Notes: generated by a model from the letters alone, not told the origin. Positions 1 to 10,039 are shown, numbered from the stretch's first letter. The stretch: DNA of 64,000 nucleotides from Syntrophales bacterium (GCA_035363115.1 DAOSEM010000004.1:1-64000), one strand, 5' to 3'. Made by a program: numbers and translations.

Positions 1-35
1 AAGGCGTCCGTCGCCTGAATCATTCCCTTTTTCAT
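1..35 (-). CDS. Formate dehydrogenase cytochrome b subunit, N-terminal fragment (copy 1)
   Basis: Only the first 11 codons are inside the window; the gene runs off the left edge. The start codon overlaps the stop of fdhB1 (ATGA). The visible residues are identical to the start of the complete gamma subunit at 9222-9884, so this is a second copy of the membrane cytochrome b subunit that anchors a periplasmic formate dehydrogenase and passes electrons to the quinone pool. The identity is nucleotide level and continues into the end of fdhB. Confidence 0.85.
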   Translation of the reverse strand, partial: MKKGMIQATDA

Positions 36-160
36 GATTCGCCTCCTCCCTTCTGGTTCTGATCCTCATCCGGCGACTTCGGCCCGTGGATGAGGTAGTG
101 CAGGAACGACCCGGCGATCACGCCGCCCGCCGCCAAGAGCGACAGCGGCTTCAGGAAGTC
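1..160 (-). repeat. Long inverted repeat, copy A (end of fdhB1 and start of fdhC1)
   Basis: Reverse complement of 9097-9256 with 4 mismatches in 160 bp by hand alignment (97.5%). It may extend past the window edge into fdhC1. It covers the fdhB C-terminus, the ATGA junction and the first fdhC codons. Confidence 0.9.
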
Positions 161-832
161 TTTCCATACGATGATGGACGCCGGGACCGTAGGCTTCTCC
201 GGCAGCTTGTCGTAGACGGCGGGCTTGTGCTCCAGGACGTAGATCACGTGGGTCCCGTCGACGAACTTGTCGCCGTAGACGTTGGCGTCCCCGCCCAGGA
301 CAGCGGCCCGTTTGTAGGCTGCCTTGATCATGGCGTTCTTGTCGCCGATCTGGAGCGCCCCCGTCGGGCAGGACAGGACGCAGGATGGCTTCTGGTCCGC
401 CAGGAGGCGGGTGTAGCAGAGATCGCACTTGGTGATCCGGTCCGTCGCCGGATTCCACCGCGGAATATCGAAGGGGCAGGCGGCGATGCACTCCTTGCAG
501 CCGATGCACTTCTCGGAATGGACCCCCACGGTCCCGTATTCCGTGCGGAACAGGGCGCCGCTGGGGCAGACCTTCATGCAGGCCGCGTCGGTGCAGTGCA
601 TGCAGCCGTCCTTCCGGAACAGCCACTGGAAGTTCCCCTTGCCGTCCTCGTACTCCTGGAACCGGATGAGGGTCCAGGTGTTCCACTGGAGATCGGGAGG
701 ATTCTGGTAGCTGCCCCGGTTTTTCGTTCGGAAGGCCGGCATTTCGTTCCACTGCTTGCAGGCCACCTGGCAGCCCCGACAGGCCGTGCATCGACTGGTA
801 TCGATCATTTTGACGACTTCAATCCCTTTCAT
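32..832 (-). CDS. Formate dehydrogenase iron-sulfur (beta) subunit, copy 1
   Basis: This 266-aa protein carries electrons from the molybdenum/tungsten subunit to the cytochrome b subunit of a membrane-bound, periplasm-facing formate dehydrogenase (FdnH/FdoH type). Four cysteine clusters are visible: CTACRGCQVAC near residue 18, CMHCTDAACMKVCP near 77, CIGCKECIAACP near 109, and a CDLC...CVLSCP set near 136-155, enough for four [4Fe-4S] centres. Near residues 225-248 there is one hydrophobic segment (SLLAAGGVIAGSFLHYLI) that should be the membrane anchor. It lies 11 bp after fdhA1 and overlaps fdhC1 by 4 bp, so the order is A-B-C. Its last 39 codons are almost identical in DNA to those of fdhB2, although the rest of the two genes differs more. 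Confidence 0.93.
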   Translation of the reverse strand: MKGIEVVKMIDTSRCTACRGCQVACKQWNEMPAFRTKNRGSYQNPPDLQWNTWTLIRFQEYEDGKGNFQWLFRKDGCMHCTDAACMKVCPSGALFRTEYGTVGVHSEKCIGCKECIAACPFDIPRWNPATDRITKCDLCYTRLLADQKPSCVLSCPTGALQIGDKNAMIKAAYKRAAVLGGDANVYGDKFVDGTHVIYVLEHKPAVYDKLPEKPTVPASIIVWKDFLKPLSLLAAGGVIAGSFLHYLIHGPKSPDEDQNQKGGGES

Positions 833-843
833 GGCCTATCTCC

Positions 844-3800
844 TTATATCTTCGCGACGTTGACCATGAACGCCTTGTACTCGGGGCAGAAGGTGTTCGC
901 GTCACCGACGGTGGGGGTCAGGAAGTTCGTGCTGTCTCCGCCGTCCTTGGGGAACAGCCACCCGTAGTTGAAGGGCATGCCCACCTGGTGGACCTCCTTC
1001 CCTTCCACCTGGAACGGACGGAAGCGCTTGGTCACCATGGCCACGCACTCCACCTGGCCGCGGACCGACGACACCCGGACCCGCTCCCCGTTCCGGATGC
1101 CCTTCTGCTTGGCCAGCTTGTCGCCGATCTCGACGTAGAGCTCCGGCTGCATCTCCAGGAGCCAGAGCTGCCAGCGCGTCAGGGCGCCGGAGCACCAGTG
1201 CTCCGTGCAGGAGTAGGTGGTGCAGACGTAGGGGAACTTCTCATCCGCGTTGGCGACCTTGTCCAGGTCGCTCTTGAAGATCTGGATGGCCGGGTTGATC
1301 AACTGTCCCGACAGGGGGTTCTTCGAGAGTGGTCCTTCCAGCGGCTCGTAATGCTCCGGAAAGGGCCCCTCGACCATGCCGGGTCCGAAAAGAGCGCCCA
1401 GGCCGTCCTGCTTCATGATGAAGGGGTACTTTCCCTTCTCCTTGTTGGCCATGGGCGGCCAGGGACCGTCCGGGACGTCGCCGACCCACTTCTCCCCCGT
1501 CCAGGCCAGGATCTTGCGCTTGGGATTGTAGGGGGTCCCGTTGACGTCGCAGGAGGCGCGGTTGTAGAGAATGCGCCGGTTGACGGGCCAGGCGAAGGAC
1601 CAGTTCGGGTAGAGGCCGAGACCCGTCGGGTCGTCCTTGCCCCGCTTGGCCATCTTGTTCTCGCCGTCGGTAGAGAAGCTGCCGGCCATGATCCAGTTGC
1701 CGCCGGAGGTCGATCCGTCGGCCTTCAGCATCCCGAAGGTCGGGACCAGCTGGCCCTTCTTGAAGACGGTGCTGGTCTTCTTTTCCTTGTCCTCGATGAC
1801 GGTGTCCTTCAGGAAATAGCCGTTGATCTGCTTCGAGATCTTCAGGGCGTCGTAACGTCCCTTCCGGTCCGTGTAGTCCCACTTGAGACCCAGGATCGGC
1901 TCGGGAAACTTGCCGCCCTCCTTCTTATAGAGGGCCCGGACGGCGTCCATCATCTTGATCCAGATCTCGCCGACGGGGATGGCGTCCTCCGGCGGCTCCG
2001 CGGCTTTGTACTTCCAGGTCACCCAGCGGCCGCTGTTGCTCTGGCTGCCTTCCTTCTCCATGGTGGCGGAGGCGGGGAGGAGGAAGCACTCCGTCTTGAC
2101 CTTCTTCGGATCGACACCGGGGCCCTTCCAGAAGGAGCAGGTCTCGTTGTCGAAGATGTTGGCGCTCACCAGCCAGTCCAGCTTCTCCAGGGCCTTGCGG
2201 ACCTTGGCCGTGTTGGGAGAGCTGACCGCGGGGTCCGTGCCGACGGAGAAGAGACCCTTCACCTTCCCCTCGTACATCTTGTCGAAGAGGTGCATGAGGG
2301 AGTAGGCCTGACCGTCGTCCATCTTCGGCAGCCAGGAGTAGCAGAACTCGTTTTCCTTCGTTGCCCTCTCATCATAGTAGGATTTGAGCAGGCTGACGAA
2401 GAAGTTCGGATAATTCTGGTAGTAATTGGCCGACTGGGGATCCTTGGATTCCGGCGTGCATTTATGAAGGTATTTCTCCAGGGTATCGAGTGATGCCACG
2501 GGCATCTTCAGGTAGCCCGGGAGGTTGCCGTAGAGGATGCAGTGGTCCGTGGATCCCTGGACGTTGGGCTCACCCCGGAGGGCGTTGATGCCGCCGCCGG
2601 CGATGCCCATGTTGCCCAGGAGGAGCTGGATGATGGACATGGTCCGGATGATCTGGCTCCCCGTCGTGTGGTGGGTCCAGCCCAGGGCGTAGCATTCCGT
2701 TCCGGCCTTGTCCTTCACACCGGTGGCGCTGTACTCCTCGTACACCTTGAGCAGATTCTCCTTGGTCACGCCCGTGATGCTGGAGACCTTGTCGATGGTG
2801 TAGCGGGAATAGTGCTTTTTCAGGAGCTGATAGACACAGCGGGGATTCTGGAGGGTCATGTCCCGCATCGGGACGCCCCGGCCGTCCTTGTCGAAGACCC
2901 ATGTGTCCTTGCTGTATTTCCGCTTTCCCGCGTCATAGCCGGAGAACAGGCCGTCCTTGAAATTGAAATCGGCGCTGACGATGAAGGACGCGTTTGTATA
3001 GTTGGTGACGTACTCTCTGAAATCCTTGTTGTTGCTCAGGATGTAGTGGATCATTCCTCCCAGGAAGGCGATGTCCGTGCCGGACCGCAGCGGCACGTGG
3101 TAGTCGCAGCGGGCGGACGTCCTGGTGTAGCGGGGATCGACATGGATGATCCGGGCCCCGTTCTGCTCCTTGGCCCGCAGGATCCACTTGAAAGCGATGG
3201 GGTGGTGCTCGGCGGCGTTGCTCCCCATGATGAGGATGACGTCGCTGTTCTTCAGGTCGATATAGTGGTTCGTCATGGAACCACGGCCGAACGACTCTCC
3301 CAGAGCCGCAACGGATGGACTGTGTCAGACCCGGGCCTGGTGGTCGATGTACACCAGGCCTAATGCCCTTGCCGTCACGCTCATGAGCCAGCACTCCTCG
3401 TTGTCCACGTTGGAGCTTCCGAGGTGGCCGATGGTCTCACAGCGGTTGACGACTTCTCCCTTGGCGTTTTTCAGGACGAATTCCTTGTCCCGCGTGTCCT
3501 TCACCAGGCGGGCGATCCTTTCCATCGCCCAGTCCCAGTCCTTGTCTTCCCACTTGTCGCTGTACGGGGCCCGGTACTGGACCTTGCGGAGGCGGTACTT
3601 GTTCGCTTCCGTCAGGTCGAAGAATCCCGCCCCCTTGGCGCAGAGGGAACCTTCGTTGATGGGGTGTTCCGGATCTCCCTCGATGTTGAAGATCTTTCCG
3701 GTCTTCCGGTCGACGCTGCAGATGAGGCCGCAGCCGACGGAGCAGTAGCAGCAGGTCGTGATGACCTGCTTCGCCGTCCGGACGCGGTTCATCTTGTTCA

Positions 3801-3912
3801 GTTCGTCCGCATACGCCTTCGCCGGGGCCAGGTCGAGGCCCAGGGATGACAGGGCGATCCCTGAGCCGACGGCTCCCGAAAGGGTAAGGAACCTTCTGCG
3901 AGTAATGTTCAT
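844..3912 (-). CDS. Formate dehydrogenase catalytic subunit, selenocysteine-containing (copy 1)
   Basis: Molybdopterin oxidoreductase that oxidises formate to CO2, or reduces CO2. An in-frame TGA at 3325-3327 splits it into two open frames that must be read through: before the TGA is HQARV, after it HSPSVAALGESFGRG, which is the conserved Sec region of FdnG/FdhA. The full product is 1022 residues. The N-terminus has a twin-arginine signal (TRRRFLTLSG), so it is exported folded, followed by a CCYCSVGCG iron-sulfur motif. I chose the start at 3912 because GGGAGG lies just upstream; the frame extends a further 16 codons without a good ribosome site. It is followed by fdhB1, and fdhE lies 159 bp upstream on the same strand. 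Confidence 0.94.
3288..3327 (-). promoter_or_regulatory. UGA selenocysteine codon and downstream SECIS region of fdhA1
   Basis: The UGA is at 3325-3327. The loop sequence GGCUCU lies 17 nt after it, the same spacing and loop as in fdhA2. The stem is weaker than in the other copies. Homology on both sides of the codon makes selenocysteine insertion close to certain. Confidence 0.8.
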
Positions 3913-4071
3913 AATGCCTCCCGTGCCTGTGTCATGATTGGCATAAGCCAGCAGTGGCACAGGTAGGGGATTTCGCCCGCTTTGTCAATCTGTTACATAA
4001 AGCATAGGTGGGAGAGCGAAGAAGGATTCAGGAAGGTGGAAGAGGCGTTTCCCGTCCTGATCCCCGGGGGG

Positions 4072-4956
4072 TCATTCGATGCAGAGCCATCCCGAGGGAT
4101 CGAGGGGCTGGTAGCCCTTCTGCTGCATGATCAGGTCAAGGTGGATCAGGCTCAGGGCCGTCACGTCCAGGTCGGGGTCGCCGATGTCGCTGGCGCGGTA
4201 CAGTGTCACCAGGTATCGCTTGCACTCCTCGCATGTGAAGGCGGACTCGACGGTCTTCCCTTCGAGGAAGAAGTAGTTCATCTCCTGGGGGGATTCGTGT
4301 TCGCAGTAGGGGCAGCGGACCCGGTTGAAGCGCCAGTCCCACCCGCAATGGAGGCAGTGGAGCCAGCGCTGGGTGATCTTGTCGTGGACGCGGGCGATCC
4401 CGGCGAAGGATCCGCAGAAGGGGCAGTATCCCTTGTCCCATTCGGCGTCCCGGAGGACCGGGGCGGCCTCCGCCGATCGGAGTTCCAGGACGGTCCGCGC
4501 GGCGGCCGCCAGCAACAGCCGGCTCACGGCGGCGGGAATGTCCCGGACGCAGTCCCACGAGGCGGGAAGCGTTTCGTCCGGCGGTGGATAGGAATGGAAA
4601 TAGTCGTGGAAGGGCACGGTACCGGAACCGACGCATGCTTCCCAGGCATCCAGGCCTTCCCGAAGCTGCGGGAAGCCCCGCCGGGCGGCATCGATCAGGG
4701 GAAGGAGGACGTTCTGCCAGGGATCTTGCTGGAAAAACAGCCGGATCTGACGGATCACGGGAACGCCGGCCTTCAGTTTGTTCCCGTCGATGCCGGATGG
4801 ATCGATCCGTCTCCAGTCCAGGTTCCCGATGAGCCGCCGCTGCTCGATCATCAGGGGCCCGAACGCCTCGAGGATCCCCCGGCTGTGGGGGTTCTTCTCC
4901 TCCGCTTCCCGGAGGTTCGCGTCCAGTCTCTCGAGGGCCGCATCCCGATCGTTCAT
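4072..4956 (-). CDS. fdhE: Formate dehydrogenase accessory protein FdhE
   Basis: FdhE is a cytoplasmic rubredoxin-like protein needed to mature Tat-exported formate dehydrogenases. The 294-aa product has four paired-cysteine motifs in its second half (CPFCGS, CLHCGWDW, CPYCEH, CEECKRY), the typical FdhE metal-binding arrangement. The start at 4956 follows GGAAGGTGGAGG; a longer frame to 5130 lacks a ribosome site and its extra residues do not look like protein. It is transcribed toward fdhA1, 159 bp away, and diverges from the fdhA2 operon, so one maturation factor probably serves both enzymes. Confidence 0.92.
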   Translation of the reverse strand: MNDRDAALERLDANLREAEEKNPHSRGILEAFGPLMIEQRRLIGNLDWRRIDPSGIDGNKLKAGVPVIRQIRLFFQQDPWQNVLLPLIDAARRGFPQLREGLDAWEACVGSGTVPFHDYFHSYPPPDETLPASWDCVRDIPAAVSRLLLAAAARTVLELRSAEAAPVLRDAEWDKGYCPFCGSFAGIARVHDKITQRWLHCLHCGWDWRFNRVRCPYCEHESPQEMNYFFLEGKTVESAFTCEECKRYLVTLYRASDIGDPDLDVTALSLIHLDLIMQQKGYQPLDPSGWLCIE

Positions 4957-5076
4957 CCTCCACCTTCCTTTCAGGAAGCCCCGACAGGCTGACTCCCCTT
5001 GAAATTCGTGAGCGGCAGAGGAGTTATGCCGAAAACGACACAATGTCAAGGTCCGATTATCTCTGCGGTTTTGCGG

Positions 5077-5094
5077 TATGTCATAAATGACATA
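5077..5094. promoter_or_regulatory. Palindromic operator candidate upstream of fdhA2
   Basis: The sequence TATGTCAT-AA-ATGACATA is a perfect 8-bp inverted repeat with a 2-bp spacer. It ends 26 bp upstream of a TTGACA -35 element, a place suited to an activator or dual regulator of the divergent fdh genes. The half-site TGTCA..TGACA does not match the FNR or CRP consensus exactly, so I do not name the regulator. Confidence 0.5.
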
Positions 5095-5120
5095 AGTAGT
5101 CGTAATTACTGATAAAAATA

Positions 5121-5147
5121 TTGACACCAAAGGGGAGAAAATATATA
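5121..5147 (+). promoter_or_regulatory. Sigma-70-like promoter for the fdhA2-B2-C2 operon
   Basis: A perfect -35 TTGACA (5121-5126) is followed 15 bp later by TATATA (5142-5147), or 17 bp later by TATAGG (5144-5149). It lies in the AT-richest part of this intergenic region and reads toward fdhA2. Confidence 0.5.
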
Positions 5148-5331
5148 GGGGATCGGCAATTTCAGACCCTCAGGCCATCCATGGACAGCGCTCTGTTCAT
5201 CCCATTTTTCCAAGTGCGAGATTCCGTGGATGAGGGACTGCCTGCCCAGTTGCTATTGCTTTCTCGCTTCCCGGGGAGGGGACGGGACAGCCGATGGATA
5301 GAATCCGCAATCATAGAGAAAGGAGCGCTTT

Positions 5332-8300
5332 ATGGAAGTCACCAGAAGAGGTTTCTTGAAGCTCTCCAGCGCCGTGGCGGCCGCGGGCGGACTTGGGTTG
5401 AGTCTCAAGCCCGTATCGGCCTATGCCCAACCGCTGAAGATCCAGTACGCCAAAGAAACCACCACCATTTGCCCATACTGCTCGGTGGGCTGCAGCATCA
5501 TCGTCTCCGTCCGCAGGGGCGTGGTGGTCAACACGGAGGGCGATCCCGACAGTCCCATCAACCGCGGGTCCCTCTGCAGCAAGGGCGGATCCATCTACCA
5601 GATGGCCGTCAACGAGAACCGTCTCGGCAAGCCGCTCTACCGCGCTCCTTTCGCAACGGAGTGGAAAGAGGTGGACTGGGAGTGGGCCCTCGAGAAGATC
5701 GCCCACAACGTCAAGGAGAGCCGGGACAAGAGTTTCAAGACCAAGAATGACAAGGGCGAAACGGTAAACCGCACGGAAGGGATCGCTTCCGTCGGCAGTG
5801 CCGCCATGGACCTGGAAGAGTGCTTCACGTACCAAAAATTCCTGAGGGGGTTGGGTCTGGTGTACATCGAACACCAGGCCCGGATCTGACACAGCCCAAC
5901 TGTACCGGCTCTGGCAGAGTCGTTCGGGCGTGGCGCAATGACGAATCACTGGGTCGATTTCAAAAACAGTGATGTCCTCCTCATCATGGGCAGCAACCCT
6001 GCCTCCAACCATCCCGTCTCCTTCAAGTGGATCCAGGCGGCGGTCGACAAGGGCGCAAAGATCATCTGCGTGGACCCGCGGTTTACGCAATCGGCGGCGA
6101 AGGCCCACCTGTATGCCCCTCTCCGCTCGGGAACGGACATCGCCTTCCTCGGCGGGATGATCAAGTACATCCTCGAGAACAACCTCTATTTAGAGGAGTA
6201 CGTCAAGCATTACACCAACGCCTCCTTCCTGGTGAACCCGGCGTTCAAGCTGCCGGGCGACAACAAGGGCGTTTTCTCGGGGCTGGAAGGGGCAAAATAC
6301 AACAAGGACACCTGGTCCTACCAGACAGAAGCCGGCGGGCGCATCAAGAAGGACATGAGCCTCAAGGATCCGAACTGCGTTTTCCAGCTCCTGAAGAAGC
6401 AGTACTCCCGTTACACCCCGGAGATCGTCTCCAAGATCTGCGGAACGCCGGTTGACAAGCTCCTGGAGGTCTACAAGCTGTACGCCTCGACGGGCAAGCC
6501 CGATAAGGCGGGCGTCGAGCTCTACGCCATGGGCTGGACCCAGCACACCGTCGGCGTCCAGAACATCCGGTCGATGTGCATCATCCAGTTGCTCCTGGGC
6601 AACATGGGCATCGCCGGCGGCGGTGTCGCGGCCATGCGCGGCGAGTCTAACGTCCAGGGCTCCACGGACCACGGCCTGCTGTTCCACATCTGGCCGGGCT
6701 ACCTGGGAACCCCCACGGCCTCCCTGGCGACCCTGAAGGCCTTCAACGAGAAGCGGACCCCCACCACGAAAGAGCCCGACAGCCTCAACTGGTGGAAGAA
6801 TTTCCCGAAATACTCCGCCAGTTTCCTGCGGTCCACATACGGGAAGAACGCATCCCTGGAAGAGGCCTACGAGCTGATGCCCAAGCTGGACGACGGGGCC
6901 AACTACTCCTGGCTCACAATCTTCGACCAGATGTACAAGGGCAAGTTCACCGGCTTCTTCGCCTGGGGCATGAATCCCGCCTGCAGCGGGGCCCACTCCA
7001 ACAAGGTCCGGCAGGCCCTGGGCAAGCTGGACTGGATGGTGAATGTCAACCTCTTCGACAACGAGACGGGCTCCTTCTGGCGCGGCCCCGGCATGGATCC
7101 GGCGAAGATCAAGACGGAAGTCTTCATGCTGCCCTGCGCCTCCTCGATCGAGAAGGAGGGGAGCCTCGCCAACAGCGGCCGGCTCCAGCAGTGGCGCTAC
7201 AAGGCCGTCAATCCCCCCGGCATAGCCCTGCCCGACGGGGACATCATGAGCGAGATTTACTTCAAGGTGAAGGAGCTCTACGAGAAGAACGGCGGACCGC
7301 TGAAGGAAGCGATCACGAAGCTCTCCTGGCCCTACGGCAAGTTCGTCGGCTCCCACTACCATTATGATCCCCACGCGGTGGCCAAGGAGATCAACGGCTT
7401 CTTCCTGGAGGACAAGAAGGTCGAGAACCCCACCAAGAAGGGCGAATTCAAGGAGTTCAAGAAGGGCGATCCCGTCCCGACCTTTGCCTGGCTGCAGGAC
7501 GACGGCTCCACCTCTTCGGGGTGCTGGATCTACTGCGGCTCCTACCCGGGGACCAACATGGCGGCACGGCGTGGCCAGAAAGACCCCACCGGCATCGGCC
7601 TGTACCCGGAGTGGGCCTGGTCCTGGCCGGTGAACCGCCGGATCATCTACAACGGCGCGTCGGTGGATCTGAACGGAAAACCCTGGAATCCCAAGAAGCC
7701 GGTCATCACGTGGAATGGCGAAAAATGGGTGGGCGACGTGCCCGACGGCGCCGGCAACCCCGGCTCCGGACGGCCGCCGTTCATCATGAAACCCGACGGC
7801 GTGGCCAGCATCTTCGGACCCGGCCTGGCCGACGGTCCCTTCCCGGAGCACTACGAGCCTCTCGAGTGCCCCGTGGAGAAGAACCTGATGTCGCCGCAGA
7901 AGCACAATCCCGCCATCAAGCGGTTCGACAAGGCCGGCGTCGGCTCCGACATGGACGTCTACGCCAGCGTGGCCAGCTGTGACCCGAAGTTCCCTTTCAT
8001 CTGCTCGACGTACCGGATCAGCGAGCACTGGCAGACGGGCGTTCTCACCCGCTGGTGCCCCTGGCTGGCGGAGATGCAGCCCGGGATGTGGTGCGAGATC
8101 GGCCTCGAGCTGGCGAAGGAAAAGGGCATTGCCAACGGAGAGAAGGTCATTGTCGAGTCCGCCCGCGGCAAGGTGGAGTGCACGGCCATTGTAACACCCC
8201 GCTTCAAGCCCTTCATCATCGACGGCAACACGATCCACGAGGTCGGCATTCCCTGGCACTTCGGCTGGATCACCACGAAGGACCGGACGTACAAGCCCGG

Positions 8301-8427
8301 CGACAAGAAGCCCGAGGTCTACACGGAAGGGGACGCGGCCAATCTGCTGACTCCGACCATCGGGGACGCCAACACGATGATTCCCGAAAGCAAGGCCTTC
8401 ATGGTCAACGTCAGGAAAAGGGGGTGA
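5332..8427 (+). CDS. Formate dehydrogenase catalytic subunit, selenocysteine-containing (copy 2)
   Basis: Second molybdopterin formate dehydrogenase, 1031 residues including Sec. The open frame breaks at TGA 5887-5889, between HQARI and HSPTVPALAESFGRGA, the same place as in copy 1. It has a Tat signal (TRRGFLKLSS) and a CPYCSVGC iron-sulfur motif, so it works in the periplasm. GAAAGGAG is placed well for the ATG at 5332. Compared with copy 1 the protein is clearly homologous but diverged along its whole length, so it is an old paralogue rather than a fresh duplicate. fdhB2 starts 6 bp after its stop. Confidence 0.94.
5887..5925 (+). promoter_or_regulatory. UGA selenocysteine codon and SECIS hairpin of fdhA2
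   Basis: UGA is at 5887-5889. Seventeen nt later comes the loop GGCUCU (5907-5912), closed by CC/GG and, across a UA bulge, CUG/CAG. The spacing and the G at the start of the loop fit bacterial SECIS elements such as that of E. coli fdhF. Confidence 0.8.
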
Positions 8428-8433
8428 GAGACC

Positions 8434-9225
8434 ATGGCCGAATACATTAAACTGATTGACGTTTCGAAGTGCACGGGCTGCCGGGGCTGCCAGCTGGCCT
8501 GTAAGCAGTGGAACCAGATGCCGGCAAGGCAGACGAAGAACAACGGCTCCTACCAGAATCCCCCGGATCTGCAGTGGAATACCTGGACCCTCATCCGGTT
8601 CCAGGAAGTGTCCGACAAGGACGGCCTCAAGTGGCTGTTCCGGAAGGACGGCTGCATGCACTGCACCGACGCGGCCTGCGTGAAGGTCTGCCCCAGCGGC
8701 GCCCTGTATCACACGGAGTACGGCACGGTGGGCCTGAACCAGGAGAAGTGCATCGGCTGCAAGGAGTGCATCGCCGCCTGCCCCTTCGACATTCCGCGGT
8801 GGAACCGGGCCACGGACCGCATCTACAAGTGCGACCTGTGCCTCTCCCGGATCCAGGCGGATCTGAACCCTGCCTGCGTGAAGGCCTGCCCGACGGGAGC
8901 ACTCACCTTCGGGGAGAAGAAGGCCATGATCAAGGCGGCCTACAAGCGGGCGGAGGAGCTGGGAGAAAAGGCCTCCGTCTACGGCGACAAGTTCGTCGAC
9001 GGAACCCATGTGCTCTATGTGTTGCCGGAGAAGGTGGATGTGTACGAGAAGCTGCCGAAGAAGCCGAGCGTCCCGGCATCGATCATTGTCTGGAAGGACT
9101 TCCTGAAGCCGCTGTCGCTCTTGGCGGCGGGCGGCGTGGTCGCCGGGTCGTTCCTGCACTACCTCATCCACGGGCCGAAGTCGCCCGATGAGGACCAGAA
9201 TCAGAAGGGAGGAGGCGAATCATGA
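8434..9225 (+). CDS. Formate dehydrogenase iron-sulfur (beta) subunit, copy 2
   Basis: 263-aa electron-transfer subunit with the same four cysteine clusters as copy 1 (CTGCRGCQLAC, CMHCTDAACVKVCP, CIGCKECIAACP, CDLC...CVKACP) and one C-terminal membrane segment. It follows fdhA2 by 6 bp and overlaps fdhC2 by 4 bp (ATGA), so the three subunits are translationally linked. Its last 43 codons and the junction with fdhC2 are nearly identical in DNA to the copy-1 junction at the left edge of the window. Confidence 0.93.
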   Translation: MAEYIKLIDVSKCTGCRGCQLACKQWNQMPARQTKNNGSYQNPPDLQWNTWTLIRFQEVSDKDGLKWLFRKDGCMHCTDAACVKVCPSGALYHTEYGTVGLNQEKCIGCKECIAACPFDIPRWNRATDRIYKCDLCLSRIQADLNPACVKACPTGALTFGEKKAMIKAAYKRAEELGEKASVYGDKFVDGTHVLYVLPEKVDVYEKLPKKPSVPASIIVWKDFLKPLSLLAAGGVVAGSFLHYLIHGPKSPDEDQNQKGGGES

Positions 9226-9256
9226 AAAAGGGAATGATTCAGGCGACGGACGCCTT
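9097..9256 (+). repeat. Long inverted repeat, copy B (end of fdhB2 and start of fdhC2)
   Basis: Partner of 1-160 in inverted orientation, about 9 kb away. Upstream of 9097 the similarity between the fdhB genes falls to ordinary paralogue level. Recent gene conversion, or a duplication of fdhC together with the fdhB tail, would produce this pattern. Confidence 0.9.
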
Positions 9257-9884
9257 TGAGAGAATCGTCCACTGGAGCCTGGCCATTTCGTGCCTGCTCC
9301 TGTGCATTTCGGGCCTGGGGATGATGTTCCATTCCCTCAACTGGATCGGGGAGATCTTCGGAGGTCTCCGGTCGCTGAAGTACATTCACAATTTCACGGG
9401 GATCTGGTTCGGGGCGTCCCTGGCCTTCGCCATCGGGATGTGGTGGAAGGAGGCGGGGGTGTTCACGATGCCGGAGGACCTGGACTGGATGATGTGCGGC
9501 GGCGGGTACCTGTGGCATGTGGACAAGGTTCCCGAAGTCGGGAAGTACAACCCGGGGCAGAAGGCGTTCTTCCTGGCGGTGGCGGGCTGCGGGGTCCTGA
9601 TGTTCGTAACGGGACTGATCATGTGGTTTCCGCTGAGCTTCCCGTCCGGACTGGTGCGGTGGATGTTCGTGCTGCACGCCCTGGGGTTCGTGACGATCTT
9701 CGCGTTTTTCTTCGTGCACCTGTACCTGGGGACGGTGGGCTCACCGGGTTCCCTGCCGGCGATGACGACGGGGTGGGTGACCCGTGCGTGGCTGAAAAAG
9801 CAGCACCCGAAGTGGCTCAAGGAGATGGAGCACGAGGGGAAACTGGTGGTCTACGGCGAGGAGAAGGCCGGCGGAAGCCACTGA
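9222..9884 (+). CDS. Formate dehydrogenase cytochrome b (gamma) subunit
   Basis: 220-aa integral membrane protein with about four hydrophobic segments and histidines in the right places for two b hemes (for example ERIVHWSLAIS near residue 12, FVLHALGFV near 150 and FFVHLYLG near 163). It accepts electrons from the Fe-S subunit and passes them to quinone. It overlaps fdhB2 by 4 bp and is the last gene of the operon; a rho-independent terminator starts 64 bp after its stop. Confidence 0.92.
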   Translation: MKKGMIQATDAFERIVHWSLAISCLLLCISGLGMMFHSLNWIGEIFGGLRSLKYIHNFTGIWFGASLAFAIGMWWKEAGVFTMPEDLDWMMCGGGYLWHVDKVPEVGKYNPGQKAFFLAVAGCGVLMFVTGLIMWFPLSFPSGLVRWMFVLHALGFVTIFAFFFVHLYLGTVGSPGSLPAMTTGWVTRAWLKKQHPKWLKEMEHEGKLVVYGEEKAGGSH

Positions 9885-9948
9885 GGCCCGGCATTTCCAG
9901 TCGGAGGGATGCGAATCCCGCCGGCCATCCAGTGATAATGATCGAACA

Positions 9949-9981
9949 AAAGGCTTGCCCTTCGGGGCGGGCCTTTTTCTT
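9949..9981 (+). terminator. Rho-independent terminator after fdhC2
   Basis: An AGGCTTGCCC-TTCG-GGGCGGGCCT hairpin with a stable UUCG tetraloop, followed by a T-run. The A-run before the stem would also give a T-run on the other strand, so it may work both ways. Confidence 0.85.
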
Positions 9982-9991
9982 TCCCCGGGGC

Positions 9992-10023
9992 GCGACGGCT
10001 GTCACGGGGCATGCCGCCGTCGC
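9992..10023. repeat. 8-bp inverted repeat after the fdh terminator
   Basis: GCGACGGC (9992-9999) pairs perfectly with GCCGTCGC (10016-10023) across a 16-nt loop. There is no T-run. It could be a secondary hairpin of the fdhC2 transcript end or part of the adjoining repeat. Confidence 0.4.
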
Positions 10024-10039
10024 GGACGTTTTTCCACGC

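Larger units (their letters stand above)
4957..5331. other. Divergent control region between fdhE and fdhA2
   Basis: 375 bp without a gene. It contains the 8-bp perfect palindrome at 5077-5094 and a plus-strand sigma-70-like promoter at 5121-5147. The leader from there to fdhA2 is about 180 nt long; I see no riboswitch or leader peptide in it. Confidence 0.6.

Noticed and set aside
6190..9171. A 993-aa open frame on the minus strand over fdhA2 and fdhB2.
   Set aside because: It is an antisense shadow caused by high GC codon bias; composition is Arg/Ala/Gly/Val-rich with no domain.
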